From Halopelagius longus (GTDB lineage Archaea; Halobacteriota; Halobacteria; Halobacteriales; Haloferacaceae), in NCBI RefSeq assembly GCF_900100875.1, contig NZ_FNKQ01000004.1, positions 1 through 64,000 of the forward strand: 64,000 bases of DNA. Reading direction: 5' to 3'. The translations under genes were made by a program, and so were the position numbers. Positions 43,390 to 51,902 of this stretch are shown here, piece after piece. Below the pieces are notes generated by a model. That model had not been told where the DNA came from, did not search any database, and saw only the letters and a program-made list of their open reading frames with translations. Within the stretch, counting starts at the first letter, position 1, and each line of letters opens with the position of its first letter.

Positions 43390-43941
43390 TCAGTTCTCAT
43401 CGTCGTCTCCTCGTTTCATATCTTCCAGTATCGTCTCCGGCGACGCGACTACCGCCCACAGGTCGCGGACGCCGTAGACGGCGATGACGACGCCGCCGAC
43501 GACGACCGGAACGTACAGCCACGCCTGCGTGAACGGGGCGTGAGCCGGCAACGCACCGATGACGGAGCCTCTGTTCTGCTGGTAGAGCGGGTACGCGCCG
43601 CTGACCATGACCCCGACGAACGCCAACACGAGTATCGTCCGCAGGGCCGTCAACGCCCGTATCGTGTCGTCCGAGAGGCGCGACACCAGCAGGTCGAGCG
43701 AGATGTGTTCGCGCTTCCCGCTGGCCACCGCGGCGCCGATGAACGTGACGGCGACGAGTAGCATCTGCGAGAGGTTGACGGTCCACGGTAAGCTACTGCC
43801 GATGAACGAACCGATCACCCACCGAGTGAGTATCTGTAACCCGACGACGAGTATCATCAGCACGTACAGGGACAACGCGACTGCCCTGACCGCGCCGTCG
43901 AAGTATCGGCCGGGGGACGTGTTCTCGTTGGTCTCGACCAT
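43390..43941 (-). CDS. TRAP transporter small permease (DctQ family)
   Basis: A 183-residue membrane protein with four hydrophobic helices, including LPWTVNLSQMLLVAVTFIGAAVASGKREHISLDLL, the characteristic DctQ region. It lies 25 bp after the binding-protein gene and 51 bp before the large permease, in one operon. Confidence 0.9.
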   Translation of the reverse strand: MVETNENTSPGRYFDGAVRAVALSLYVLMILVVGLQILTRWVIGSFIGSSLPWTVNLSQMLLVAVTFIGAAVASGKREHISLDLLVSRLSDDTIRALTALRTILVLAFVGVMVSGAYPLYQQNRGSVIGALPAHAPFTQAWLYVPVVVGGVVIAVYGVRDLWAVVASPETILEDMKRGDDDEN

Positions 43942-43966
43942 GCGTGTCGTGTGTTAGGGGGCGTTC

Positions 43967-45019
43967 TCAAATGTTTCGTACTTCTTCGAGCGACGGCTCC
44001 CACTTCTTCTCGAACTGGGCTTTCAGCGGTTCTTCCGCCGCCGCCAACCACGCGTCGCGGTCCGGTTCGACGATCGTCATCCCCTTGTTCTTCAGTTCGT
44101 CGATGGCTTTCGACTCCGACTCCGCGATCTTGGTGCTGAGGTCTTTGATGCTCTGCGTGAGGGTGTCGGTGACCACCGTCTGGTCGTCGTCCGACAGCGA
44201 AGAGAACGTGTCGGTGTTGAGAGTGAACCACCCGGTCGAGGCCAGGTGTTGAGTCAGCGTGTAGTGGCTCTGCACCTCGTGGAGCGACGCCGAGAGAACC
44301 GTCTCCGCCGGGTTCTCCTGCGCTTTCACGACGCCCTGTTGGAGCGCGCTGTACAGTTCGTCGAAGGCGACGGTCGTCGGACTCGCGCCGATTCCCTCCC
44401 AGATGTTCACCCACGGGGAGAGGTCCGGCACGCGGAGGTTCGTCCCTTGGATGTCTTCCGGCGTCTCGAAGGCGCTCTTTCCGGAGGTGTGTCGGTACCC
44501 TCGGTACACCGGCTGTTCGACGAGTCGCTGGTTGCCCTCCTCGCGGAGTCGCTTCTTTCCGTCGTCGAGGTAGTCCGCCTCGAACGCTCGCTTCTGTTGC
44601 TCCCAGTTCTCGAAGACGAACGGGGACTCGACCCAGAAGTTCTTCGGGTCGTAATCGATGACCCACCGGGTCCCGATGATGGTCCCGTCGATGGAGCCGA
44701 TTCGCGTCTGCTCCATCACCTCCTGTTCGCCGCCGAACGCCGGTTCGATGGTTATCGAGACGCGGTCGTCCGTCTCCTTCGCGACGGTGTCGGCCCACGA
44801 GTTCGCCATCTCGTTTATGACGTGACCGCTGGGGAAGACGCTCCCGATGAGCATCGAGTGGCTTTCGCTGCCGGAGTCGCCGCCCCCGGAGGAACCCGTG
44901 GTTCCGGTGTTCCCCGAACCGCCGCCGGCGCCGGAACAGCCCGCGAGCGACGTGACTGCGCCGGTTCCGCCGAGCAAACTAGCCCGTTTGATGAAGCTTC
45001 TTCGGCTCTGCTGTGACAT
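43967..45019 (-). CDS. TRAP transporter substrate-binding lipoprotein (DctP family)
   Basis: A 350-residue exported protein. It has the Tat motif SRRSFIKRAS and lipobox LAGC (Cys28). DctP hallmarks are FGGEQEVMEQTRIGSIDGTI, LRVPDLSPWVNIWEGIGASPTTVAFDELYSALQQGVVKAQENPAETV and the conserved Arg in that block, which binds the substrate carboxylate. A TATA box (agatataag, minus strand, ~45045) sits ~27 nt upstream. The ligand is probably a uronate or another sugar acid, judged from mannonate dehydratase next door. Confidence 0.92.
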   Translation of the reverse strand: MSQQSRRSFIKRASLLGGTGAVTSLAGCSGAGGGSGNTGTTGSSGGGDSGSESHSMLIGSVFPSGHVINEMANSWADTVAKETDDRVSITIEPAFGGEQEVMEQTRIGSIDGTIIGTRWVIDYDPKNFWVESPFVFENWEQQKRAFEADYLDDGKKRLREEGNQRLVEQPVYRGYRHTSGKSAFETPEDIQGTNLRVPDLSPWVNIWEGIGASPTTVAFDELYSALQQGVVKAQENPAETVLSASLHEVQSHYTLTQHLASTGWFTLNTDTFSSLSDDDQTVVTDTLTQSIKDLSTKIAESESKAIDELKNKGMTIVEPDRDAWLAAAEEPLKAQFEKKWEPSLEEVRNI

Positions 45020-45148
45020 ACATTACCCAACTTACGATACTACCACTTATATCTTTCCCGATAGTACATTTTAATCATCGTCCGGCGAGGACGAGACGCC
45101 GACACTGGCGGCCTCACCGTTAGGGAGCGTCGCACGAGTAAGATGCGG

Positions 45149-46102
45149 CTAAGCGGTCTGTTCGAGCAGTCCTTTCATGTAGCCGATGGCGAACAGTCGG
45201 CCCATGTCCGTGTAACCGGCGTGCGCCCCGTCTCGGTCCTCCTCCCCGAGCATCTTCGGAACGTGGTCCGGTCGAATGGGGCCGTCGTATCCGACGTCCC
45301 GATAGGCTTCGATGCAGGCGCGCATGTCCGTCGGGCCGTCGTCGTGCCACGTCTCGACGAACGACTCCGCGGAGCCCTCGACGTCGCGGAAGTGGACGAA
45401 GTGGATGCGGTCCCCGAGGCGGCGGATGGCCGACCGAACGTCGGTTTCCATCGCCGCGAAGTTCCCCTGGCAGAACGTCACCCCGTGGTTCGGGCTCTCG
45501 TGGAGGTCGAGGATTCGTTCGTAGTTGTCGACCGACGTGACGAGGCGAGGGACGCCGCGTACGGACGGTAACGGAGGGTCGTCCGGGTGGAGGGCCATCT
45601 TCACGCCCGCTTCCTCCGCCACAGGTACGACTTCGTCGAGGAAGTATTCGAGATTCTCCCAGAGTTCCTCCTCGGTGATTCCGGACTCGGGATGGTCGTC
45701 CGCCCGACGACTCCACTCGTGGTCGTAACCGGACTTCAGCGACCCCCCTCGGTCGGGTATCGAATCCGAGGTGCGGAGCACTCCGACCGGGTTCTCGGTC
45801 CAGACCCAACAGTAGGTCTCGATTCCGAGTTTTCCCATGTTCTTGAGCAACCGCTTCACCGTCGCTATCTCCTCGTTGCGGCCCTCCTTCCCGAGGACGG
45901 TCCGAGTCATCGGCGGTCGGTCCTCGACCACCTGCAGCCGTATTCCGTTGTCCTCGAACCGATTTCGCGTGCGGAGGAGCGTATCGTACTCCCACCAGTC
46001 GTCGACTCCCCAGAACCGGACGACGCCGCGGTCCACGCCCATCTGCTTTGCGAGCGTCCATCGTCTGTCCGGAGACGGCGGCAGCATCAATGCTGGATCC
46101 AT
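45149..46102 (-). CDS. uxuA: D-mannonate dehydratase (UxuA family)
   Basis: A 317-residue enzyme that dehydrates D-mannonate to 2-keto-3-deoxygluconate. Family features are GVVRFWGVDDWW, the metal-site stretch MALHPDDPP (His/Asp), TFCQGNFAAM (Cys), IHFVHFRDVEG (His), RPDHVPKM (Asp/His) and the typical ending HAGYTDMGRLFAIGYMKGLLE. It is shorter than E. coli UxuA (394), as in many archaea. TATA-like aaagtttacg lies ~27 nt upstream. Together with the TRAP importer and SDR it suggests a hexuronate (glucuronate type) pathway. Confidence 0.9.
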   Translation of the reverse strand: MDPALMLPPSPDRRWTLAKQMGVDRGVVRFWGVDDWWEYDTLLRTRNRFEDNGIRLQVVEDRPPMTRTVLGKEGRNEEIATVKRLLKNMGKLGIETYCWVWTENPVGVLRTSDSIPDRGGSLKSGYDHEWSRRADDHPESGITEEELWENLEYFLDEVVPVAEEAGVKMALHPDDPPLPSVRGVPRLVTSVDNYERILDLHESPNHGVTFCQGNFAAMETDVRSAIRRLGDRIHFVHFRDVEGSAESFVETWHDDGPTDMRACIEAYRDVGYDGPIRPDHVPKMLGEEDRDGAHAGYTDMGRLFAIGYMKGLLEQTA

Positions 46103-46323
46103 ACGAAAGAATCGAGAGGGTTCCTCGCACGTAAACTTTGCTCACGCTACGTGTTTTCCGACGGCTCCGAGCGCCCGAAGTCGGGTTCTGACGCGTCGTA
46201 TCGGGACGGTAGCGGCCTCACGGGGGAGAGGACCCACCAGAGGTTCGTTCCCGTATCGCACGGATGTCCACTCATAGTGTATTCGTCGCCGCCGTCTCAC
46301 CGGAAAGAGGCCGAGTTCGCACG

Positions 46324-47097
46324 CTATTCGTACGCGGTTTTGACCTCCACGACGTTTCTGCAGTCCTTGAGCGCCGGCAACAGTTCCTCGTCGATTCGGT
46401 CGGCGTCGAACCGTTCCTTCGGGCCCGAGAGCGAGACCGCTCCGATGACGCCGCCGTCCACCAGTATTGGAATCGCTATCGAACGGATTCCGGCGCGTCG
46501 CTCCTCGTCTTCGAGCGCGTACCCTCGGTTTCGAACGTCCGTCAACTCCGCGAAGAGCGTCTCTGCGTCGTCGATGGTGTTCTCCGTGGCCGCCGGAAGG
46601 CCGTAGTGCTCGACGATCTGCGTCACGTACTCCTCCGGTAACTCGGCGAGGATAGCCTTTCCCAAGGCGGTCCAGTGCATGTTCGTGAACTCGCCGACGA
46701 GCGCGTTGTCGTACACCGCCTCGCTGCCCTCCGACTGGTAGACGATGACGCGCTGGCCGTTCTCCTCGACGCCGAGGTTCGCGACTTCGCCGGTGCTGTC
46801 GGCGACGCCGTCTACCTCGGATTTCGCCGTCGAGTAGACGCGCCGGCCGTTTCTGGCGACCGAACCGTCCCGGAGGAATCGAAGCCCCAGTCTGTAGCCG
46901 TCCTCGTCGCGGACGACGTACCCCACGGACTCCAGCGTCTTCAGGTGGACGTGCGCCGTACTCGTCGGAATGTCGAGTTCCGCCGCGACGTCCTTGATGC
47001 GGACCGTACCCGACTCCCGCAACACGCCGATGACTTCGAACGCTCGCTGAACGGCGCTGACCCGCTTTCCGTCGTCGCCCGGTATGTCGAGGTTCAT
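46324..47097 (-). CDS. IclR family transcriptional regulator
   Basis: A 257-residue regulator starting at MNLDIPGDDG, ~27 nt after a TATA-like acttatgtg. The winged helix reads SAVQRAFEVIGVLRESGTVR and LDIPTSTAHVHLKTLESVGYVV. The effector domain has GLRFLRDGSVARNG and RRAGIRSIAIPILVDGGVIGAVSLSGP. It lies upstream of uxuA and the TRAP operon on the same strand and is the likely regulator of uronate use. A 22-bp inverted repeat lies ~160 bp upstream. Confidence 0.92.
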   Translation of the reverse strand: MNLDIPGDDGKRVSAVQRAFEVIGVLRESGTVRIKDVAAELDIPTSTAHVHLKTLESVGYVVRDEDGYRLGLRFLRDGSVARNGRRVYSTAKSEVDGVADSTGEVANLGVEENGQRVIVYQSEGSEAVYDNALVGEFTNMHWTALGKAILAELPEEYVTQIVEHYGLPAATENTIDDAETLFAELTDVRNRGYALEDEERRAGIRSIAIPILVDGGVIGAVSLSGPKERFDADRIDEELLPALKDCRNVVEVKTAYE

Positions 47098-47259
47098 GGA
47101 AGTCCTACGGTAATCGCGCACATAAGTTCTACCATGAGTGGAATTGCACGTCGCTCGCCGGACGGGCGGCGCACCGAGGAGGAAGAGGCGGGAAAATCGG
47201 GAGATAACGGGAGGTGAGCGCGTTCGAGACGTACGTCTCCGGAGTGCATGGACGTGTCC

Positions 47260-47281
47260 GTTACAAATCTATGTTTGTAAC
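47260..47281. promoter_or_regulatory. Perfect 8-6-8 inverted repeat between MFS and IclR genes
   Basis: GTTACAAA-TCTATG-TTTGTAAC is perfectly symmetrical in its 8-bp arms. It lies 163 bp upstream of the IclR start (47097) and ~90 bp after the MFS stop (47369). It could be an operator or a weak terminator. The AAATCTA core also occurs in the palindrome upstream of the beta-galactosidase, which may be chance. Confidence 0.4.
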
Positions 47282-47368
47282 GACACAGCGGAGTTCCCTC
47301 GACGTTACGGCGGGGAGGCGATTTCCGACGCGCCTTTCATAGTCGGCGGCGGTAAGACGGCGGCCGTC

Positions 47369-48622
47369 TCAACTGGGTCCGGTCACCGTTCGTCCGTCCC
47401 CGCCGACGAGGAGGAGTCCGGTCGCGATTGCCGCCGCGCCGAGTAGCGACGCCGAGAGCAGGGCGAACGCGATTCGGAACCCGAATCCGTCCGCGACGAA
47501 CCCTACGACTGTCGGCGACGCCGCGCCGGCGCCCATCAGGAGGGTCCGGACGATGCCGAACCCGCCGGCGGCGATTCGGTCGGGGAGTAGTTCGACGAGG
47601 TAGACGCCGCGGACCGGCCGGAAGCCGTGACTCCCGAGGGCGAAGGTGACGACGGCGACGCCGAGAACGACCGCCCCCGCGTTCGCGAAGACGATAACCC
47701 CGAGAAGCGCCGTCGCCGCCATGGCGACGGTGACGACGACGATGGGGAGTCGGCCCGTCCGGTCGCTCACGTCGCCGGTGAGCACTTGAACGACGCTCAC
47801 CGCGAACAGCGCCGAGTACAGGAGGTTCGCCGTCGTCGTCTCCAACCCGGCCACCTCCGAGAGGTACAACGGGAGGAACGCCACCGCGCCGTTGTACGAA
47901 AACGAGAAGAGCACCGTCACGAGGATGAACGCGGAGAAGGCGGGGTTTGCGAACTGGCGGAGATACGCCGAGGCGGGAGGGGCCTCCTCGGAGTCGGACG
48001 CCGCCTCGGACGACGCCGGTAACTGTCGGGGGACGTACCGCGCGAACGCCGCCGCGAGGGCGACGCCGACGACGCCGGACAGGAGGAAGACTCCCCGCCA
48101 CGTCGCACCCGGTAACAGCGAGAACAGGCCGTCCAACGCCGGCGGGGCGACGAGAAACAGCGTCACTACCGCGGACGCGCCGACGCCGCCGTACGCTCCG
48201 AACGTGTCGTACGTTCCCAGCACGCGTCCCGTTCGGGCCGGGTACACCCGAGAGAGAATCCCCACGGTGACCGTCTTGTGCGCGCCAGTCCCCGCGCCGA
48301 TGAGGACGGCCGCCGCCGCAAGCACCGCGGCGGGCGAGTCGAACACGAGGACGAACGACCCGAGAGAGGCCAACAGAGCGCCGCCGGCGACGACGCGGAC
48401 GGACCCGAACCGGTCCGAGAGCATCCCCGAGGGGAACTGCAACGACGCGTACACGACCATGAGACCGGTGTATATCGTCCCGACTTCCGCGTTCGAGACG
48501 CCGTAACTCGCCTGCATCGTCTCGAAGAGGGGCGGAAACGCGTACCGGAGGAACTTGCTCAGGAACCAGATACCCGCGGCCAACACCAGCGTGGCGTACC
48601 TGGCCGCGTTCCGAGCGTGCAT
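47369..48622 (-). CDS. Major facilitator superfamily (MFS) transporter
   Basis: A 417-residue membrane protein with twelve predicted helices. The start MHARNAARY is used because a TATA-like gcttatgtt is ~27 nt upstream. The loop 2-3 motif reads PSGMLSDRFGSVRVVAGG, and the second half has GDVSDRTGRLPIVVV. The first helices (GIWFLSKFLRYAFPPLFETMQASYG) resemble organic-acid/sugar-acid MFS proteins. Its position between two IclR genes in a sugar-acid cluster fits uptake of a small carboxylate or sugar. Confidence 0.88.
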   Translation of the reverse strand: MHARNAARYATLVLAAGIWFLSKFLRYAFPPLFETMQASYGVSNAEVGTIYTGLMVVYASLQFPSGMLSDRFGSVRVVAGGALLASLGSFVLVFDSPAAVLAAAAVLIGAGTGAHKTVTVGILSRVYPARTGRVLGTYDTFGAYGGVGASAVVTLFLVAPPALDGLFSLLPGATWRGVFLLSGVVGVALAAAFARYVPRQLPASSEAASDSEEAPPASAYLRQFANPAFSAFILVTVLFSFSYNGAVAFLPLYLSEVAGLETTTANLLYSALFAVSVVQVLTGDVSDRTGRLPIVVVTVAMAATALLGVIVFANAGAVVLGVAVVTFALGSHGFRPVRGVYLVELLPDRIAAGGFGIVRTLLMGAGAASPTVVGFVADGFGFRIAFALLSASLLGAAAIATGLLLVGGDGRTVTGPS

Positions 48623-48876
48623 CGCGTGTGGGTGTTCCCTCCGGAACATAAGCCGTGTGGCAAGGGGCAGAATCTTCGCCTAGTTGCGCTCCCGACTCGC
48701 CGACGCGCGGTTCGATACGAGTAGGTGAGACGAGGAGAGGCGTTCGAGCGTCCCGTTACAGTCATAGTGCTGTCACATATTTCGGAGAGAGCGGATTCCC
48801 GAGTCGTAGGGCCGTCCTCCCCCGGTTGGCGTCTCCGTCCGCGGCCGCACGGACGGAGCCACACTCCGCGAGGCGG

Positions 48877-49635
48877 TCACTCCCCTGTCAGGTCCACTTG
48901 GATGGACTTCGTGGTACTCAGCACCTGCCCGGTGATGTCCTCTTCGAGGTACCGACCGTTCAACCGGTCGGCCGGGCCGCAGACGCCGACTGCGGCCGTC
49001 CGGTCGCCGCCCGCGTTCGGAACCGCCGCGGCGACGCCGACTATGCCCTCGAACTGTTCACCTCTGCAGAACGAGAAGCCGTTGTCGCGGATGCGGCGGA
49101 GTTCCGCTTCGAGTTCGTCTCGGTCGGTGATAGTCGCCTGCGTCCGCGCGGTCAGGTCGCTTCGGTCGAGTATCTCCGTCAGTCGATCCTCGGAGAGCGA
49201 CGCCAAGAGGGACTTTCCCGGCGCGTTGAGGTGAAGCGGCATCCGTTCGCCCGCCCGGAACTCCGGCGACCACCCGTCAGCGACTTCGGAGACGTAAGCG
49301 GGGACGCCTCGGTCGGCCTCGAGTACGAACAGCGTCGCCGTCTCCCCCGTCGCCTCCGCGAGGGCGTCCACCTTCTCTCTGGCGCCGTCGTAGACGGTCG
49401 TCCGGGCGCGCGTCCGGACGCCGAGGTTGAGCGTTCGGAGCGAGGGTTCGTACGTCCCGTCTTTCTCGACGACGTATCCGCACGCCCGAAGCGTCGAGAG
49501 GTGATTGTGAGCGACGCTCTTTGCGACGCCGACCCGTTCGGAAAGCGCCGTGACGCCGAGGGCGTCGTCGGACTCGACGAGCGTTTCGAGGATTCGCAAC
49601 GACGTTCGGGTGGCCGCCACCGTGTATTCGGACAT
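48877..49635 (-). CDS. IclR family transcriptional regulator
   Basis: A 252-residue regulator. The winged helix has TRTSLRILETLVESDDALGV and VGVAKSVAHNHLSTLRACGYV. The effector domain includes VRTRARTTVYDG and GIVGVAAAVPNAGGDRTAAVGVCGP. A TATA-like agatattta lies ~27 nt upstream. It is followed on the same strand by the MFS gene (254 bp gap) and preceded by the aldolase/dehydrogenase/kinase group, either of which could be its target. Confidence 0.9.
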   Translation of the reverse strand: MSEYTVAATRTSLRILETLVESDDALGVTALSERVGVAKSVAHNHLSTLRACGYVVEKDGTYEPSLRTLNLGVRTRARTTVYDGAREKVDALAEATGETATLFVLEADRGVPAYVSEVADGWSPEFRAGERMPLHLNAPGKSLLASLSEDRLTEILDRSDLTARTQATITDRDELEAELRRIRDNGFSFCRGEQFEGIVGVAAAVPNAGGDRTAAVGVCGPADRLNGRYLEEDITGQVLSTTKSIQVDLTGE

Positions 49636-49886
49636 CGTGTCTGCGCGTACCCTCCCTCGGGGTAAATATCTTGTTCAGCACAGGTGAACGAAGCGGCGTT
49701 CGGAGGCGGTTAGTCTGCGTAGATTACATAATGAACAATAACTCAGGAGAGTCGTTTCAGTCTCCGTCGGGTTCGAATTTAGTTCGTTCATCTCTGAAGA
49801 ACGAAGCGGTTGCTCTGAAGACGGCCGGTACAGCCTACTAGCCGGAACGCAGAGAAGCAAAAGAAAGGGAGTCGGTACCGCCGATT

Positions 49887-50690
49887 TCAGGCCGGCCAGA
49901 CGCTCTCGACGGACCGTCCGTCGTGGACGATGTCGCCGAGGGCGCGGGTGACAGCGGTCGGGTCGTCGGTCTGCCAGACGCTGCGGCCGATGACGAGTCC
50001 GCGCGCGCCGGCCGCCATCGCTCCCTCGACGTCTTCGAGCATCGCACGTACCGACCCGGAGGAGGGGCCGCCGAGTATCATCACGGGAACCGGCGCGTTC
50101 CGGACGATGGACGCGAACGAATCGGCGTCCCCCGTGTACGGCGCTTTGAGGATATCGGCGCCCAGTTCCCACCCGATGCGGCAGGCGTTTGCGACGTACT
50201 CCGTCTCCGTCTCGAACCGCGCGGGGACGCCGTCGCCCCACATCACCGTCTCGACGATGTGCGGGACGCCCGTTCCGCGGAGTTCCTCGGTCAGTTCGGT
50301 GATGTACTCGACGTTTCGCTCCATCGCGCGGGTGTCCTGCCGCCCGAACGCGAGGACGGATTTGACGCCGACCGGGTCGCAGTCGAGGAGGCGTTCCGCG
50401 TCGAACGCGCGTTGCTGGACCCAGGGGCCGACCTGTTCGCCGGGGTGACTCGACGGGGAGACGAAGTCGGCCGTCACCAAAACGTCGGCGCTCGACGCCG
50501 CGAGTACGTCGGCGAACCGTTCCGCGAAGAACGGCCCGACGAGGACGCCGTCGGGGCCGCCGTCGAGGACGGCTTCGAGGGTGGCGCGGGGGTCCTCGAA
50601 CCCGTCTACCGCGCCCATGCCGATGCCGTGGTCGAGAGCGACGACGACGGCGTTGCCGGAGTCGGTGTCGAGGAGTTCGTACTCGCTCAT
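49887..50690 (-). CDS. Class I aldolase of the DhnA/FbaB type (COG1830)
   Basis: A 267-residue barrel aldolase: AVVVALDHGIGMGAVDGFEDP near the start, MWGDGV near residue 150, the Schiff-base Lys in LGADILKAPYTGD (~183), and VPVMILGGPSSG followed by ARGLVIGRSVWQ, the phosphate-binding region. Archaeal members cleave fructose-1,6-bisphosphate or related keto-sugar phosphates. Its start overlaps the stop of the dehydrogenase gene by 4 bp, and a PfkB kinase precedes both, so the three probably turn a keto sugar or keto-deoxy acid into trioses. Confidence 0.87.
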   Translation of the reverse strand: MSEYELLDTDSGNAVVVALDHGIGMGAVDGFEDPRATLEAVLDGGPDGVLVGPFFAERFADVLAASSADVLVTADFVSPSSHPGEQVGPWVQQRAFDAERLLDCDPVGVKSVLAFGRQDTRAMERNVEYITELTEELRGTGVPHIVETVMWGDGVPARFETETEYVANACRIGWELGADILKAPYTGDADSFASIVRNAPVPVMILGGPSSGSVRAMLEDVEGAMAAGARGLVIGRSVWQTDDPTAVTRALGDIVHDGRSVESVWPA

Positions 50691-51718
50691 TGCCCTCTCC
50701 CGGGAACGACTATCTTCTTCAGACCCTGCGCGTCGGCCATCCGGTCGAACGCCGCGGGGATGTCGTCGAGTCCGATTTCCTCGGAGACGAGGGCGTCGGC
50801 GTCGATGCGCCCGCGCCGGAGGAGCGAGACGGCGCGTTCGAACGACTCCTGATTCAGCGCGTACGTCCCGCGGAGGTCGACTTCCTCGAAGTAGATGTCG
50901 AACGGGTTGACCTCGAGCGTGGCGTCCTGCGGCGGAACGCCGAAAATCAGCGTGTTTCCGCCCTTGGCGGTGATTTCGTGGGCTTGCTCGATGGTCGGCA
51001 CCTTGCCGACGACTTCGATGCCGGCGTCCACCTCGCCGATTTCGTCGCGGATGGCCTCGACCGGGTCGCCCTCGGCGGGGTCGACCACCACGTCCGCGCC
51101 GAGTTCCGCCGCGAGTTCGCGCCGGTCGGGGTCGAGTTCCGAAACCGCGATGGGGCTCGCGCCGCGGTTCGAAAGCGTCTGAAGCAACATCAGTCCGATC
51201 GGTCCGGCCCCGATGATGGCCACGCTGTCACCCTGTCGGACGCCGCTTCGGTCCGCGCCGTGGACGCAACACGCGAGCGGTTCGGCCAACGCAGCCTCCC
51301 GAAACGGCAGGTCGCCGACGCTCTCGACGTTGGTCGCCGGGACCCGGACGTACTCGGCGAACGCGCCGTCGATTATCGTCTCGCCCGCCCCGCCGATGGA
51401 CGTGTTGTTCTCGCAGAGGTGCGTGTCGCCCCGCTTGCAGGCCGAGCAGGCGTTACAGGGGACGACCGGGTTCATCGCGACTCGGTCCCCGCGTTCGAAG
51501 CCGCGGACGTCGTCGCCGACGTCGACGACGGTGCCGGCGCTCTCGTGGCCGAGCACCAACGGCGTCTCGACGTCGAAGGAACCGTGGTACATGTGGTAGT
51601 CGGTCATGCAGACCCCGCAGGCGCCGACTTCGACGAGGACTTCGTCGGGGTTCGGGGTCGGTCGATCTCGCGTCTGTACTTCCATCTCGCCAACGTCCGT
51701 GAGTGCTGCTGCGCGCAT
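50687..51718 (-). CDS. Zinc-dependent alcohol/sugar dehydrogenase (MDR)
   Basis: A 343-residue MDR dehydrogenase. GACGVCMTDYHMYHG holds the catalytic Cys, LGHESAGTVVDVG the His/Glu, and CNACSACKRGDTHLC the structural zinc site. The Rossmann motif is VAIIGAGPIGLMLLQ. It resembles threonine/sorbitol dehydrogenases. It is coupled to the aldolase gene by a 4-bp overlap and sits 184 bp after the kinase gene. Confidence 0.88.
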   Translation of the reverse strand: MRAAALTDVGEMEVQTRDRPTPNPDEVLVEVGACGVCMTDYHMYHGSFDVETPLVLGHESAGTVVDVGDDVRGFERGDRVAMNPVVPCNACSACKRGDTHLCENNTSIGGAGETIIDGAFAEYVRVPATNVESVGDLPFREAALAEPLACCVHGADRSGVRQGDSVAIIGAGPIGLMLLQTLSNRGASPIAVSELDPDRRELAAELGADVVVDPAEGDPVEAIRDEIGEVDAGIEVVGKVPTIEQAHEITAKGGNTLIFGVPPQDATLEVNPFDIYFEEVDLRGTYALNQESFERAVSLLRRGRIDADALVSEEIGLDDIPAAFDRMADAQGLKKIVVPGRGQ

Positions 51719-51787
51719 AGTTACTGAGTCTTCCGTGGGGTGCGTTCTGCGGGCGGTGCGTCGTCTCGGGTTCTCGTCTCGGTCATC

Positions 51788-51867
51788 GTTCGTCTCGGTC
51801 GTGTTTCGGCGTGTTCGTTTTCAGCCGGTTCGTCTCGGTCGTCTTTCGGTCGATCCGTTTTCGGCCG
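51788..51867 (+). repeat. Two-copy 40-bp imperfect tandem repeat in the kinase-dehydrogenase gap
   Basis: Units at 51788-51827 and 51828-51867 both begin gttcgtctcggtcgt and end in a gttttc(a/g)gccg segment, agreeing at roughly 32 of 40 positions. The flanks carry further TCTCGGTC(G/A) copies, so the whole 51.77-51.90 kb gap looks like slippage-derived low-complexity DNA. It lies between the stop of the kinase gene and the start of the dehydrogenase gene. Confidence 0.6.
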
Positions 51868-51902
51868 GTTCGCCTCTCGTCTCGGCCGGTCGTCCCGTTC
51901 GG

